Source of the DNA: Albibacterium sp963696875
GTDB lineage: Bacteria > Bacteroidota > Bacteroidia > Sphingobacteriales > Sphingobacteriaceae
NCBI GenBank assembly: GCA_963696875.1
Contig: CAVOLQ010000001.1
Span: 124,001 to 188,000, forward strand
Length of the DNA: 64,000 bases
Direction: 5' to 3'
Shown in pieces: positions 1 to 9,277 of this stretch. Made by a program: the position numbers and the translations under genes. Each line of letters opens with the position of its first letter. Positions within the stretch are counted from its first letter, which is position 1. Below the pieces are notes generated by a model. It saw only the letters and a list, made by a program, of their open reading frames with translations, searched no databases and was not told the DNA's origin.

Positions 1-1
1 T

Positions 2-928
2 TGGTCTAAAGTTCCCTGGACCAAGCAGTTTAATGATATTAAAACAGGAAAGGAAAGCGGTTCTATCCTGTCCACTCGAGCTAAGATGTTGTGGGATGAT
101 CAGTATCTATATGTTTATGCTTTCTTCCCGGAAACAGATATATGGGCCACTCTAAAAGAACACGATGCAACAGTGTACCAAGATAATGCTCTTGAGATTT
201 TTATTGATACCGAAGGGACCGGACAAAATTATGTTGAATTTCAAATCAATGCTCTGGGTACCGTCTGGGATTTAATTATGCCAAAAGCCTATAGAAACAG
301 CGGGCGGCCCATCAGTGACTGGGACATAAAAGGCCTTAGAAAGGCGGTGCATATAGAAGGAACGATCAATGACTCAAAGGATCAGGATCGTTATTGGAGC
401 ATAGAAATGGCATTCCCGTTAAAGTCTCTTTTAATGGGGCAAAGAAAAATGCCGGATATAGGAACGATTTGGCGAATGAACTTATCGCGTGTGCAATGGC
501 AACTACTCAAAGAAAAAGGGAGTTACAGTCGCAAAAAAGACGAGAGAGGAAGAGTGTTGCCTGCCGAGTATATCTCCTGGTCTACCCAAGGGATTGTAAA
601 CTTCCACTATCCTGAAAGATGGGGCTATGTCCAGTTTAGTGATAAGGAGTCTGCTGCTGATTTTCTGGATGTAAATACAGAGAAAATAAAGCTCACTCTT
701 TGGCATTGTTATTATTTGGAGCAAGCTTTCAAAAATAAGCATCAACGATATGCCGCTTCGATACTCGAATTGAAGAATGAGTATCCTGAGCTAAGCGAAG
801 TTAATCTTGAAGGCATCGAGATTGAAGGCTCTCAATATCAATTCTGGATTCAATATAATTCATCCGATTCGTCAATACCTTCATTCGCAATTGATCACGA
901 AGGAAAGGTAGAGATAGACGTTAGGTAG
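2..928 (+). CDS. CBM9-like domain secreted protein, 5' end missing
   Basis: The reading frame is open from the first bases of the window (frame of position 2), so the N-terminus and any signal peptide lie outside. About 308 codons are visible. The visible part looks like a carbohydrate-binding family 9-like domain (DOMON/CBM9 beta-sandwich), with hallmarks such as LWDDQYLYVYAFF, the acidic strand DNALEIFIDTEG, YVEFQINALGTVWDL and WSIEMAFPL. It resembles the complete gene at 60139-60891, which has the same strand order. The role is inferred to be carbohydrate or haem binding at the cell surface. No catalytic domain is visible. The gene ends in a short convergent gap before fabI that holds a palindromic repeat. 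Confidence 0.75.
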   Translation, partial: WSKVPWTKQFNDIKTGKESGSILSTRAKMLWDDQYLYVYAFFPETDIWATLKEHDATVYQDNALEIFIDTEGTGQNYVEFQINALGTVWDLIMPKAYRNSGRPISDWDIKGLRKAVHIEGTINDSKDQDRYWSIEMAFPLKSLLMGQRKMPDIGTIWRMNLSRVQWQLLKEKGSYSRKKDERGRVLPAEYISWSTQGIVNFHYPERWGYVQFSDKESAADFLDVNTEKIKLTLWHCYYLEQAFKNKHQRYAASILELKNEYPELSEVNLEGIEIEGSQYQFWIQYNSSDSSIPSFAIDHEGKVEIDVR

Positions 929-940
929 GAGGTAGGTGAT

Positions 941-984
941 AGACTTGCGATTCTCTGTTTATCTTGAAAGTGAATCGCAAGTCT
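941..984. repeat. Palindromic intergenic repeat, copy 1 (terminator-like)
   Basis: Perfect 13-bp inverted repeat: AGACTTGCGATTC at 941-953 and its complement at 972-984, with an 18-nt loop. It sits between two convergent gene ends (928 and 1031). The same 44-bp design occurs in opposite orientation at 18434-18478: the block ATCTTGAAAGTG (961-972) is the exact reverse complement of 18447-18458. It is probably a dispersed intergenic palindrome acting as a bidirectional transcription terminator. There is no long U-tract on either side. Confidence 0.7.
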
Positions 985-1030
985 CTTAATATCAGCTTTG
1001 AGCTGTCAGCTATTCACTGACCACCCATCA

Positions 1031-1855
1031 CTACAGTTCTTTATCCATCATTTCGTCAATGATCAACTGGCTTACTCCCGTGAAAGAGAATCCTCCATCA
1101 TGGAATAGGTTTTGCATCGTAACCATTTTCGTGAGGTCAGAGAACAAAGTAACAGTGTAATCAGCACATTCATCTGCCGTCGCATTCCCTAATGGGGACA
1201 TTTTATCGGCGTAATCAACAAAACCATCAAAGCCTTTCACTCCAGAACCTGCTGTAGTACGGGTAGGGGATTGACTTATTGTGTTGATTCTAACATTCTT
1301 CTTAACACCGTATTGGTAACCGAAATTCCGAGCAATACTTTCCAATAAAGATTTAGCGTCAGCCATGTCGTTGTAGTCTGGGAAAACACGTTGAGCTGCG
1401 ATATAAGATAGTGCAACTACGGATCCCCATTCATTAATGGCATCTTTTTTCATAGCAGTTTGTAAAATACGATGTAAACTGATGGATGAAATATCAAAAC
1501 CCTTATGCATGAAATCGTAGTTGTTTTCTGTATAGTGGATTCCTTTACGAACATTTATGCTCATGCCGATTGAATGTAGAATAAAATCGACTCCTCCACC
1601 AAAATGCTCAATAGCTTTATCAAATAAATTATCTAAATCCTCTTGACTGGTTACATCCGCAGGGACGATCGGAGCGTCATTGCACTGCTTTGAAAGCGCG
1701 TTAATCGTTCCCATGCGCAAAGCAACTGGAGCATTGGTAAGGATGATTTCTGCACCTTCTTCCACGCAACGAAGTGCGGTTTTCCAGGCGATGGAACGAT
1801 CGTCTAATGCGCCGAAAATAATTCCCTTTTTTCCTTTTAAAAGATTGTAAGCCAT
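1031..1855 (-). CDS. fabI: Enoyl-[acyl-carrier-protein] reductase (NADH)
   Basis: 274-residue FabI, the reductase that finishes each elongation cycle of type II fatty-acid synthesis in the cytoplasm. It is an atypical short-chain dehydrogenase: the N-terminal nucleotide motif is GIIFGALDDRSIAW (residues 11-24). The catalytic pair is Tyr161-x6-Lys168 in YNDMADAK, with a second tyrosine at 151, as in the family. Length is typical. It is the last gene of the minus-strand housekeeping cluster, with an 82-bp gap after recN, so it may have its own promoter. A palindromic repeat lies just beyond its stop. FabI is the target of triclosan- and isoniazid-like inhibitors. Confidence 0.96.
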   Translation of the reverse strand: MAYNLLKGKKGIIFGALDDRSIAWKTALRCVEEGAEIILTNAPVALRMGTINALSKQCNDAPIVPADVTSQEDLDNLFDKAIEHFGGGVDFILHSIGMSINVRKGIHYTENNYDFMHKGFDISSISLHRILQTAMKKDAINEWGSVVALSYIAAQRVFPDYNDMADAKSLLESIARNFGYQYGVKKNVRINTISQSPTRTTAGSGVKGFDGFVDYADKMSPLGNATADECADYTVTLFSDLTKMVTMQNLFHDGGFSFTGVSQLIIDEMMDKEL

Positions 1856-1937
1856 AATTTTTATTTAATTGTATGATTCCTGTCTATATTCTTGTTTTAT
1901 ATCCAAAGGTTGGAAAAAAACCAGAGAGTAAAAAGTT

Positions 1938-3596
1938 TTAGTTTAAAAGTTCTTTAGCATGCATGAATGCGGTTTCACTTGGCTTAGCCCCACCAAGCAT
2001 TTGTGCGATTTCTTGAATGCGTTCTTCCGAACTTAGTAGACCTATATTGGTGGTCGTACCGGAAGTATCCTGTGTCTTATATACTTTGAAATGTGACATA
2101 CCTTTTGCTGCAATTTGTGGCAAATGTGTGATGGCAATAACCTGTAGGTTTTTGCCCAAATACTCCATGATTTCACCCACTTTGATTGCAATTTCTCCCG
2201 AGATGCCCGTATCGATTTCGTCAAAAATAATAGTGGGCAGCGAACTTGTTTCTGCGATAATCGATTTTATGGCCAACATCAACCTAGACAATTCTCCACC
2301 CGAAGCAACTTTATTAACAGGTTGAGGAGCATGACCAGCGTTTGCACTAAAATTAAATTGAACTTTATCTTTACCCGTGCTACGTAATTGATTTTCTTCC
2401 AAATCGGTAAGTTCAATTTTAAAAACAGATTGAGGCATTCCTGCGTCTTTCAGGATCTCATAGATTTTTGCTTCTATTTTCGGAATGGCCTCTTGACGAC
2501 TTACTGTAAGTTGTGCAGCTAAGTCAAAGCTTTGTTTCTCCGCTTTCTCTCTGTTTTTTTCTAATTCCTTTATTAATTCATCATTTAATGATACTGCTTC
2601 AATCTTTTCGTTTAATTCCTCTTTTATTTCAATTAATTGGGCAACTGAATTTACATGGTGTTTTTGTTGTAGTTTAAAGAGTAGACTTAGTCGGTCTTGA
2701 ATGATTTGGGAGCGCTCTTCATCAATTGACGTTTCGGATTCAAGCATTGCCACTTCTTCAGTGATGTCTTTGATTTCTAAATAACTACTTCTTAAACGGG
2801 TAAGAAGATCCTTTAGTTGAGGTAAGTACTGTTCAACTTGTTCAAGTTTTGAAACAGCCTCTTTGATAAGGGTTAAGGTGGCTTGATCTTGTTCGAATAA
2901 TATGTAATTGAAGGCCTGCAGGTTTCGCTTTATCTCTTCGGAGTGAGTGAGTTTATTGAGTTCTTCTTCCAACGAATCTTGTTCGCTAGCGTCTAGCTGA
3001 GCTGCCTCTAGCTCGTCATAAAGAAACTGATGATAATCTGCCTCTGTTTTTATTTTAGCCGCTTTAGATTCAAGTATTTCCAAGGAATTTGAAAATTCCT
3101 TTAGATTTTTATAACTGCTTTGAAAATCTGTCAATAATTTGGCGTTCTCAGCTATGCTATCTAACGTAAGAATTTGAAAAGATTCCTTATTGATTTCTAA
3201 AACAGCATGCTGGGAGTGAATAGCAATCAAGCGCTCACCTAATGCCTTTAGCACTGACAAGGTTACCGGAGTGTCGTTGATAAATGAGCGGGATTTACCC
3301 TCATTGAGGATCTCTCTTCGTAAAATAGTTGGGTTTTCGTAATCAATGTCATTTTCTTTAAAGAAATCATGAAGGGCATAGTTTTCAATATCAAAATACC
3401 CTTCAATGATGCATTTCTTCTCCTGATTAAAAAAATATTTGCTTTCTGATCGTTGTCCTAAAATCAAGGATAATGCCCCTAAGATGATCGATTTTCCAGC
3501 CCCTGTTTCACCAGTAATAATAGTCAATCCCTTTGGAAATGAAATATCAATCTCATTGATCAAAGCGTAATTTTTTATGGAAAGGCGGTTCAACAT
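1938..3596 (-). CDS. recN: DNA repair protein RecN
   Basis: 552 residues, the usual RecN length. RecN is an SMC-like ATPase that holds broken DNA ends during recombinational double-strand-break repair. Walker A GETGAGKS lies at residues 29-36. The ABC signature region (SGGELSRLMLA) and Walker B (TIIFDEIDTGISG) lie in the last quarter, separated by a long, charged coiled-coil middle (about residues 150-370). The start is ATG and the N-terminal NRLSIKNYALI is the family's standard opening. It is 9 bp downstream of the porD-like gene, so it is co-transcribed in the bamD-rpoZ-coaBC-porD-recN order seen widely in Bacteroidota. Confidence 0.97.
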   Translation of the reverse strand: MLNRLSIKNYALINEIDISFPKGLTIITGETGAGKSIILGALSLILGQRSESKYFFNQEKKCIIEGYFDIENYALHDFFKENDIDYENPTILRREILNEGKSRSFINDTPVTLSVLKALGERLIAIHSQHAVLEINKESFQILTLDSIAENAKLLTDFQSSYKNLKEFSNSLEILESKAAKIKTEADYHQFLYDELEAAQLDASEQDSLEEELNKLTHSEEIKRNLQAFNYILFEQDQATLTLIKEAVSKLEQVEQYLPQLKDLLTRLRSSYLEIKDITEEVAMLESETSIDEERSQIIQDRLSLLFKLQQKHHVNSVAQLIEIKEELNEKIEAVSLNDELIKELEKNREKAEKQSFDLAAQLTVSRQEAIPKIEAKIYEILKDAGMPQSVFKIELTDLEENQLRSTGKDKVQFNFSANAGHAPQPVNKVASGGELSRLMLAIKSIIAETSSLPTIIFDEIDTGISGEIAIKVGEIMEYLGKNLQVIAITHLPQIAAKGMSHFKVYKTQDTSGTTTNIGLLSSEERIQEIAQMLGGAKPSETAFMHAKELLN

Positions 3597-3605
3597 TGTT
3601 ATCAG

Positions 3606-4502
3606 CTAATTTATTCTACGTAAAATTTCATACTTATCAGCATTTGAAGGATCCAACTCTTTTAAAATGGAAATTGACTTTAATCGATTTGGTACATTCA
3701 TTAATCTAACTAATTGGGCAAGCTCGTCAGATTTTGCCGTGAAAAATACCTGCTTATAAATGGTTCCCATAGCAAACCGATCAACATTCGAGAGAGAAGG
3801 AAGAATACTGCTTGCTGTATTGACCGCTGCTATATTATCAGCCATATTATCTAAAACTGAATGGTAATGATAAGAAAATTCACGCATGGGAAGAAAATTC
3901 TTATCCAACATGTTATTGCTCAACCAATATCGGTTGTCATTTCTTTCTATTGATCCCCATCCTGGATAATTGCTGTTTTGTGCATTAATTACTACCTGAT
4001 TGGCTTTTTGGAAAAACTCATTTCCCCCTGTGGGTAGGAAAGAGTCAGCATCTAATCCAATAATCAGATAGGCATAGAAAGCGAGTAGGGAGCTTAAATT
4101 GGAACTGAATTGTTGATCAGTGAAGTCCAAAGGTTCACCTTCAGTATAGTGAAAGTTAAATGAAGGATCGGATATTGCAAGGATTGGACTGTTATATGAC
4201 GTATTATAAACCGGCCTGATAGATCTAACTTGTGCTTCCGCTTTAAAATTTGAGGAACCGTCCCATTCCACTATGTTTATAACAAAGAAACAATCGATTC
4301 TTTCTTGAATTTTAACATTGTAGTTTGTCCATTCTCTATTATTCAGGAAGTCCCGGATAGCCCCTTGCAAAGTTTCTATGGTTCGCTTGTTAGTGTTTTG
4401 AACTTTGGGCGACAAAACTTGAACTTGTGCATTCAAATCCTGCCCACTTGCGTATATAAAAGAGCAGAAAAAGATACTAAATAATAGAATTTTCTTTGTC
4501 AT
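3606..4502 (-). CDS. porD: DUF4835 / PorD-like type IX secretion-associated protein
   Basis: 298 residues with a Sec signal peptide (hydrophobic ILLFSIFFCSFIYASGQ), so periplasmic or outer-membrane associated. I recognise the DUF4835 family by its opening (LNAQVQVLSP), the NNREWTNYNVKIQERIDCFF strand, the central FYAYLIIGLDADSFLPTGG and the PGWGS motif. This family is linked to PorD of the Bacteroidota type IX secretion system and is commonly found between recN and coaBC, exactly as here. The molecular function is not established. The family call is firm; the role in type IX secretion rests on the family name, not on anything else in the window. Confidence 0.85.
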   Translation of the reverse strand: MTKKILLFSIFFCSFIYASGQDLNAQVQVLSPKVQNTNKRTIETLQGAIRDFLNNREWTNYNVKIQERIDCFFVINIVEWDGSSNFKAEAQVRSIRPVYNTSYNSPILAISDPSFNFHYTEGEPLDFTDQQFSSNLSSLLAFYAYLIIGLDADSFLPTGGNEFFQKANQVVINAQNSNYPGWGSIERNDNRYWLSNNMLDKNFLPMREFSYHYHSVLDNMADNIAAVNTASSILPSLSNVDRFAMGTIYKQVFFTAKSDELAQLVRLMNVPNRLKSISILKELDPSNADKYEILRRIN

Positions 4503-4585
4503 TTATAACCCTAAACTACTTGTTTTTTTTAATAAATAAAAGCTTTTTGAAATCGAACGATTTGCTGCAGATCAAAAGGAAGACT

Positions 4586-5797
4586 CTATTTGATCAATTT
4601 AATAATTTCTTTGCAGATGTCCATTGATACATCGGCTTTAGACTTCAATGCAAAAGGTATTTGTTCGCCTTTTTGAGTTAGAATAGTAATTTTATTTTGA
4701 TCTCCCGCAAAACCAGCGCCTTCATCCTGAAGGGAGTTTAAGACAATAAAATCTAGATTTTTTCTAATAAGTTTGTCCTTAGCATTCTCTATTTCGTTAT
4801 TTGTTTCTAACGCAAATCCGATAAGTAGCTGATCGTTAGATTTTTGAGAGCCTAAGGAAGAAAGAATATCGATAGTTTTTTCCAGTTCGATTGTTAGATT
4901 AGTACCCTGCTTTTTTATTTTTTCTTTCGCTATATTCTTTGGTTTATAATCTGCCACTGCTGCACTCATTACCATAATGTCCGAGTTAGGAAACTCTTGC
5001 AAACATTCCTGAAGCATCTCTTCCGCTGAAACCACAGAAATAAACTTTACAAGTTCTGGTGGTTTTAATGAAGAGGGACCACTAATTAAAGTGACCTCGG
5101 CACCAAGTTCTTGTAAGCTATTTGCCAATGCATAACCCATTTTCCCAGATGAATGGTTTCCAATAAACCTAACTGGGTCAATAGCCTCAAAGGTAGGACC
5201 AGCCGTTACTAAAGCCTTTTTACCCCGAAGAGGACGATTAGTAAAGAATTCCTGGTCAATAAATTCCATTTGCAAAAAAGTGCGGATATCCTCAGGTTCA
5301 GCCATTCTACCTTCACCAAAAAGCCCACTGGCTAGCTCCCCAATTCCTGGAGGGATTATTTTATTGCCGAAAGATTTAAGTCGATTAATATTGTCTTGCG
5401 TGCTTTTGTGTGCCCACATGTCCAAGTCCATGGCAGGTGCTAAATAGATTGGACACTTGGCTGAAAGGTAAACAGCTGCGAGCAAGTTATCACAAAATCC
5501 ATTGGCAAATTTCGCTATAGTGTTTGCACTAGCAGGGGCAATGATCATAAAGTCTGCCCAAAGAGCAAGCTTGACATGCTCGCTCCAAGCTCCACTTTCA
5601 CTATCAAAATATCGACTTAATACAGGCCGGCCAGATAGTGTTGAAAGAGTAAGTGGCGTAATAAAATCTTTTGCATTAGGGGTCATTATTACTTGTACAT
5701 TCGCTTTTTCCTTTATCAACAAGCGTATTAAGGAAGCAGTTTTATAAGCAGCAATACTGCCACAAATTCCTAGTAATATATTTTTCCCCTGAAGCAT
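4586..5797 (-). CDS. coaBC: Bifunctional phosphopantothenoylcysteine decarboxylase / phosphopantothenate-cysteine ligase
   Basis: 403 residues, carrying two steps of coenzyme A synthesis. The N-terminal CoaC flavoprotein half (about 1-180) opens with ILLGICGSIAAYK, has the catalytic His74 in WSEHVKL and the PASANT substrate loop near 88-93. The C-terminal CoaB ligase half (from about 188) has VTAGPTFEAIDPVRFIGN followed by HSSGKMG, the nucleotide-binding stretch. Its ATG directly follows the rpoZ stop codon with no spacer, so the two are translationally linked. Cytoplasmic and essential in most bacteria. Confidence 0.97.
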   Translation of the reverse strand: MLQGKNILLGICGSIAAYKTASLIRLLIKEKANVQVIMTPNAKDFITPLTLSTLSGRPVLSRYFDSESGAWSEHVKLALWADFMIIAPASANTIAKFANGFCDNLLAAVYLSAKCPIYLAPAMDLDMWAHKSTQDNINRLKSFGNKIIPPGIGELASGLFGEGRMAEPEDIRTFLQMEFIDQEFFTNRPLRGKKALVTAGPTFEAIDPVRFIGNHSSGKMGYALANSLQELGAEVTLISGPSSLKPPELVKFISVVSAEEMLQECLQEFPNSDIMVMSAAVADYKPKNIAKEKIKKQGTNLTIELEKTIDILSSLGSQKSNDQLLIGFALETNNEIENAKDKLIRKNLDFIVLNSLQDEGAGFAGDQNKITILTQKGEQIPFALKSKADVSMDICKEIIKLIK

Positions 5798-6142
5798 TTA
5801 TTCGTTTTCTTGCTCTTTTTCAGGGTTTCTGTAAAATATTTTATCATTTATGAATTCATCAATGGCAATCATAGCCGGTTTTGGTTGACGTTCATAGTGC
5901 TTCGAAATTTCTATTTGCTCGCGGTTCTCGAAAATTTCTTCTAAATTATCATTTGCCGTAGCAAACTCTGCTAATTTACCATGTAGTTCTTCTTTGATAT
6001 CCACTGAAATTTGGTTAGCACGTTTGCTTATAATAACAATAGACTCGTAAATATTGTCTGTGTTTTTATCCAAATCGCGAAGATCACGCGTAATTGTAGA
6101 AGTAGGTACTGGTGCTTTTATTATAGGTGTATTGCTCATCAT
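5798..6142 (-). CDS. rpoZ: DNA-directed RNA polymerase omega subunit
   Basis: 114 residues of the Bacteroidota type of omega. The N-terminal tail PVPTSTITRDLRDLDK is followed by the conserved helix DNIYESIVIISKRANQIS that wraps the RNA polymerase beta-prime C-terminus. The lysine/glutamate-rich tail includes PAMIAIDEF. Two adjacent ATG codons (MMSN) are possible starts. It lies between bamD (7 bp upstream) and coaBC (0 bp downstream), the family's usual place in this phylum and a further argument for the call. Confidence 0.93.
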   Translation of the reverse strand: MMSNTPIIKAPVPTSTITRDLRDLDKNTDNIYESIVIISKRANQISVDIKEELHGKLAEFATANDNLEEIFENREQIEISKHYERQPKPAMIAIDEFINDKIFYRNPEKEQENE

Positions 6143-6149
6143 ATTATTT

Positions 6150-7055
6150 TTATCCTTGCGGAGTGTGACTAGTATCTTGTTGGTTTCTTTTCATTTTCTC
6201 GAGGGCTTCCTTTTGTAGTTCAGCCCACTCTGCCAATATTTTTTTGGTTTCGGCGGTGTTTTTTATAGAATTATCTTTAAATTTTATTGCTTCCTTAACA
6301 TATTTACTGTCAGGATTATTCTTTAGGAAATCGTTCGCAAATGCAATGGCTTCGGAATAACGTTCCTCTTGTCTATATTCTGAACTGTTAAGAGCATACA
6401 AGTATTGTGCTTCAACAATAGAAAATTCCATCTCCTCGGCAAACTTTGTGTCTGGGTAATCTCTTAAGGAATTTTCAAAAGCAATTACTGCTGATTGATA
6501 ATCACCAATATCTAAATACAGTTTGGCATTTTCATACGATTTCCTTTCTAATCTGTCTCGCAGCTCATCAATTAAAGCTGCCGCCTCCTCAGAACGTTCG
6601 CTTTCAGGGTATAAGTTTATAAAAAGCTGAAGAGATTCAATCGCTTTTTGTGTATTAGATTGATCCAAACTATAGACGGGTGCTTCTAAATAATAGCAAT
6701 AGGCGGCCATAAATCTGCATTCTTCAGCTTTTGGGCTGTTAGGGTAGGTGTTTACAAAGGACATAAACTGATGGCGAGCAGTCAAATAATCCTTCAATCT
6801 ATAATTCGTATAAGCGTTATAATAATAAAGATCTTCAGCTTCCGCGCGACCGCGAAACCTTTGTACCAAGTCATCAAATAAAACTAAAGCCTTACTGTAC
6901 TTTTTATTATTGTACAGTTTTATCCCTTCTTGATATTTTCTTGCAGTATCATTACTTGCTCTTAGTTTCTCAAACTTGCTTTTGCAGCCAGTTATTCCCA
7001 TTACCGCAAGCAGCATAAATACAGCAACTCGTATGATACGCTTATTTTTAAACAT
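6150..7055 (-). CDS. bamD: Outer membrane assembly lipoprotein BamD
   Basis: 301 residues. The N-terminus is a type II signal peptide ending in MGITGC, so this is a lipoprotein. It is followed by tetratricopeptide repeats (for example GIKLYNNKKYSKALVLFDDL, YTNYRLKDYLTARHQFMSFV and YLDIGDYQSAVIAFENSL) that match BamD/YfiO. BamD sits on the periplasmic face of the outer membrane and works with BamA to fold beta-barrel proteins, which here would include the SusC porins. It is the first gene of the minus-strand housekeeping operon; its promoter should lie in 7056-7221. Confidence 0.92.
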   Translation of the reverse strand: MFKNKRIIRVAVFMLLAVMGITGCKSKFEKLRASNDTARKYQEGIKLYNNKKYSKALVLFDDLVQRFRGRAEAEDLYYYNAYTNYRLKDYLTARHQFMSFVNTYPNSPKAEECRFMAAYCYYLEAPVYSLDQSNTQKAIESLQLFINLYPESERSEEAAALIDELRDRLERKSYENAKLYLDIGDYQSAVIAFENSLRDYPDTKFAEEMEFSIVEAQYLYALNSSEYRQEERYSEAIAFANDFLKNNPDSKYVKEAIKFKDNSIKNTAETKKILAEWAELQKEALEKMKRNQQDTSHTPQG

Positions 7056-7221
7056 TTTGCAAAGATAGTTGAATTAAAGATAGTTCACAATTATATTTTA
7101 AGGTGCAATATATTGTGTAATTGACAAAGTAAAGAAAAAAAGCCTGTATTTAACATTTGTTTAACAATTCTTTGTTGCTAAATACTTAGGGCTAATTGCT
7201 GATACCATACTGCTGATGAAA

Positions 7222-8265
7222 TTACAAATAGATCTGGCGAATTATATTTTTTACGTTAAGTTCAATCAGGTCTGTCATGCTTTTGCATTTATAATAATTC
7301 TCATCTTTAAAATGATTTGCCAATCCATCTTTTAATTGCTCTATTTTTTCTACAGTGGAAATTGCATCATTGGCTGAAGCATCCCGCAAAGCCGCAATTC
7401 GATGGCGCTCACTTCTAACCCGATGTACAATGGATGAACGTTCTTCCTGTTGATACTGCAAAACAGACTTTTCAGTAAGATGATCCATAGTCAATTTTAC
7501 ATAAGGGTAGTTTTCTTTGAAGAACTGTGGTAAATATACCTTGATATTTCCTTCATAAAATTGTTGGTCAAAATCAATCGCTCTGATTCTAAACTGATAG
7601 TCATCGAAATCGGGCGTTATTTGCATAACAAAATTATAAGCACGCATATCTCCTAATAATGTAATCAAACAACGTTCATTAAATTTTACAAACTCCTTGG
7701 CAATCCGTTTTGGGTTGTAGTCTGTTTGTACCAAAGGAGTTTTCGAGAACAAGTCACCAGGAATTCCAGCAATATGTTCTTCTACGAGGGTGCACCCGTC
7801 GACTAAGTAATTTACTTGATTTGGTGATAAAATTTCTTCTAATTCTAGACCGTAAATGCGTGAAGCATCGGCTTGTTTAATATAAATATAATCGTATACA
7901 TCGTTTAAGCGATTTACAATTCTAACCCTAAAGGGGTGCGTGTTGCCAAATGTGCAATAATCAATTCGATTAATGTACTTATGTTCAATAACCCGAATAT
8001 TCCCTGAGGCTTTTAACATAGCATATGCAATTTTTAAGCCGTTATGAATTTTATCAACGTCATTAGAAGAATATAATGGCGTCTCCCACAAGGTATCATT
8101 TCCTAGCTTATCTAGCACGGGGACAGCTTCTGAGAAATTCAATAAATCATTATAAGCGATTGGTAATTTTGCCTCTCGCTGATAAGCCCTCAAGTATTTT
8201 TGTAAAGAAAAGCTAACTGGGTATGTAGGCTTTTTGCGAGAAATGTTTACGCTTTTTTGGGTCAT
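7222..8265 (-). CDS. Conserved protein of unknown function with kinase-like motifs
   Basis: 347 residues, cytoplasmic (no signal peptide or membrane segment), preceded by a basic N-terminus. I do not recognise a named family. The middle has an order of motifs like a protein-kinase or aminoglycoside-kinase fold: a beta-strand lysine (YIYIK, Lys130), a hinge-like acidic stretch GCTLVEEHIAGIPGDLF (158-173), then GDMRAYN (Asp206, Asn211), which fits the D-x4-N catalytic loop, and AIDFD (Asp231), which fits the metal-binding DFG/DxD position. A charged C-terminal segment (about 265-345) looks helical. It is the first gene of its own transcript, divergent from 8381, and its stop lies 166 bp upstream of bamD. 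Confidence 0.55.
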   Translation of the reverse strand: MTQKSVNISRKKPTYPVSFSLQKYLRAYQREAKLPIAYNDLLNFSEAVPVLDKLGNDTLWETPLYSSNDVDKIHNGLKIAYAMLKASGNIRVIEHKYINRIDYCTFGNTHPFRVRIVNRLNDVYDYIYIKQADASRIYGLELEEILSPNQVNYLVDGCTLVEEHIAGIPGDLFSKTPLVQTDYNPKRIAKEFVKFNERCLITLLGDMRAYNFVMQITPDFDDYQFRIRAIDFDQQFYEGNIKVYLPQFFKENYPYVKLTMDHLTEKSVLQYQQEERSSIVHRVRSERHRIAALRDASANDAISTVEKIEQLKDGLANHFKDENYYKCKSMTDLIELNVKNIIRQIYL

Positions 8266-8380
8266 TATTAATGGAGAAAATAGAAAATAAAATTGGTTTA
8301 GAGGTTGAATATAACAATTTGTTCTTTATTTTGACTGTAAAGAATAAACAAATATTTGTAAAATTCGCTAACTTGCTCAA

Positions 8381-9277
8381 ATGAATAGAGGGGTCTGTAT
8401 TTTAGTATTAATAATTTTATCTATATCCACATTTTCTGCATCGATTTATAAGATGCCGGTTTTTGACGAAGGAAAACAAAAAGGAGTTATTCAAAATAGA
8501 GAGTTGAAGGAAGCTTCAGGACTGATAGCATCCATAAATAATCCAGATTGGTTGTGGTCACACAACGATAGTGGAGATGAAGCTCGAATTTTTCTCTTAG
8601 ATGATTCAGCCCAAAATAAAGCAGTTTATTATTTAGAAGGAATTAAAGCGCAAGATTGGGAAGAAATAGCATCCTTACAGACGGATCAAAGTTATTTGCT
8701 CATAGGAGACATCGGTGATAATAGCGGAAAAAGGCCTTTTATTAGTATTCATCTTATTAAAGAACCCATATACAGAAAAGGTTCATTTTACACCGATACG
8801 ATTCTTGCAAAAGACATCACTACATTTCACCTAAGCTATGAAGATGGCCCTCGAGATGCGGAAGCATTCTTTTACGATGGGATTGATCAGAAGTTGTACA
8901 TTATCTCTAAGCGAGAGCTTGAAGTAGGGTTATATGAAACCAGTCTTCCCATACAAGTGGATCATTTCGTTAACCTAAAAGATACCTTACAATTGAAGAA
9001 ATCAGCCATCTTGCCATTTACCTTCATAACAGGTGCGGCGATAGCCAATGATGGTAAGGAAGTGCTTGTTAAAAATTTAACGACTGTTTATTATTGGAAG
9101 CGTAAAAATAAAGAGGCTATTCCCGATTTGCTGAAAAAACCAGCTATCCAGTTGCCTTATAAGCCAGAAGCTCAAGGAGAGGCTATAAGTTTCGCTTTAA
9201 ATGGTTCAGGCTATTATACCTTGAGCGAGTCACCTTTAGGCATTAAGGCTTATTTGTTATTTTATCCAAGACTTTAG
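8381..9277 (+). CDS. Secreted conserved protein of unknown function, probable beta-propeller
   Basis: 298 residues with an N-terminal signal sequence (VCILVLIILSISTFSAS). It has the recurring motifs LWSHNDSGDEARIFLLD, DWEEIASL and LLIGDIGDNSGKRP, which I know from a family of secreted proteins of unknown function that probably form a beta-propeller. GPRDAEAFFYD and the closing PEAQGEAISFALNGSGYYTLSE fit the same fold. No enzymatic role can be assigned. The gene converges on glycerate kinase and the two stop codons overlap (9274-9277). A promoter-like AATATTTG lies at 8351-8358, 22 bp before the ATG. Confidence 0.6.
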   Translation: MNRGVCILVLIILSISTFSASIYKMPVFDEGKQKGVIQNRELKEASGLIASINNPDWLWSHNDSGDEARIFLLDDSAQNKAVYYLEGIKAQDWEEIASLQTDQSYLLIGDIGDNSGKRPFISIHLIKEPIYRKGSFYTDTILAKDITTFHLSYEDGPRDAEAFFYDGIDQKLYIISKRELEVGLYETSLPIQVDHFVNLKDTLQLKKSAILPFTFITGAAIANDGKEVLVKNLTTVYYWKRKNKEAIPDLLKKPAIQLPYKPEAQGEAISFALNGSGYYTLSESPLGIKAYLLFYPRL

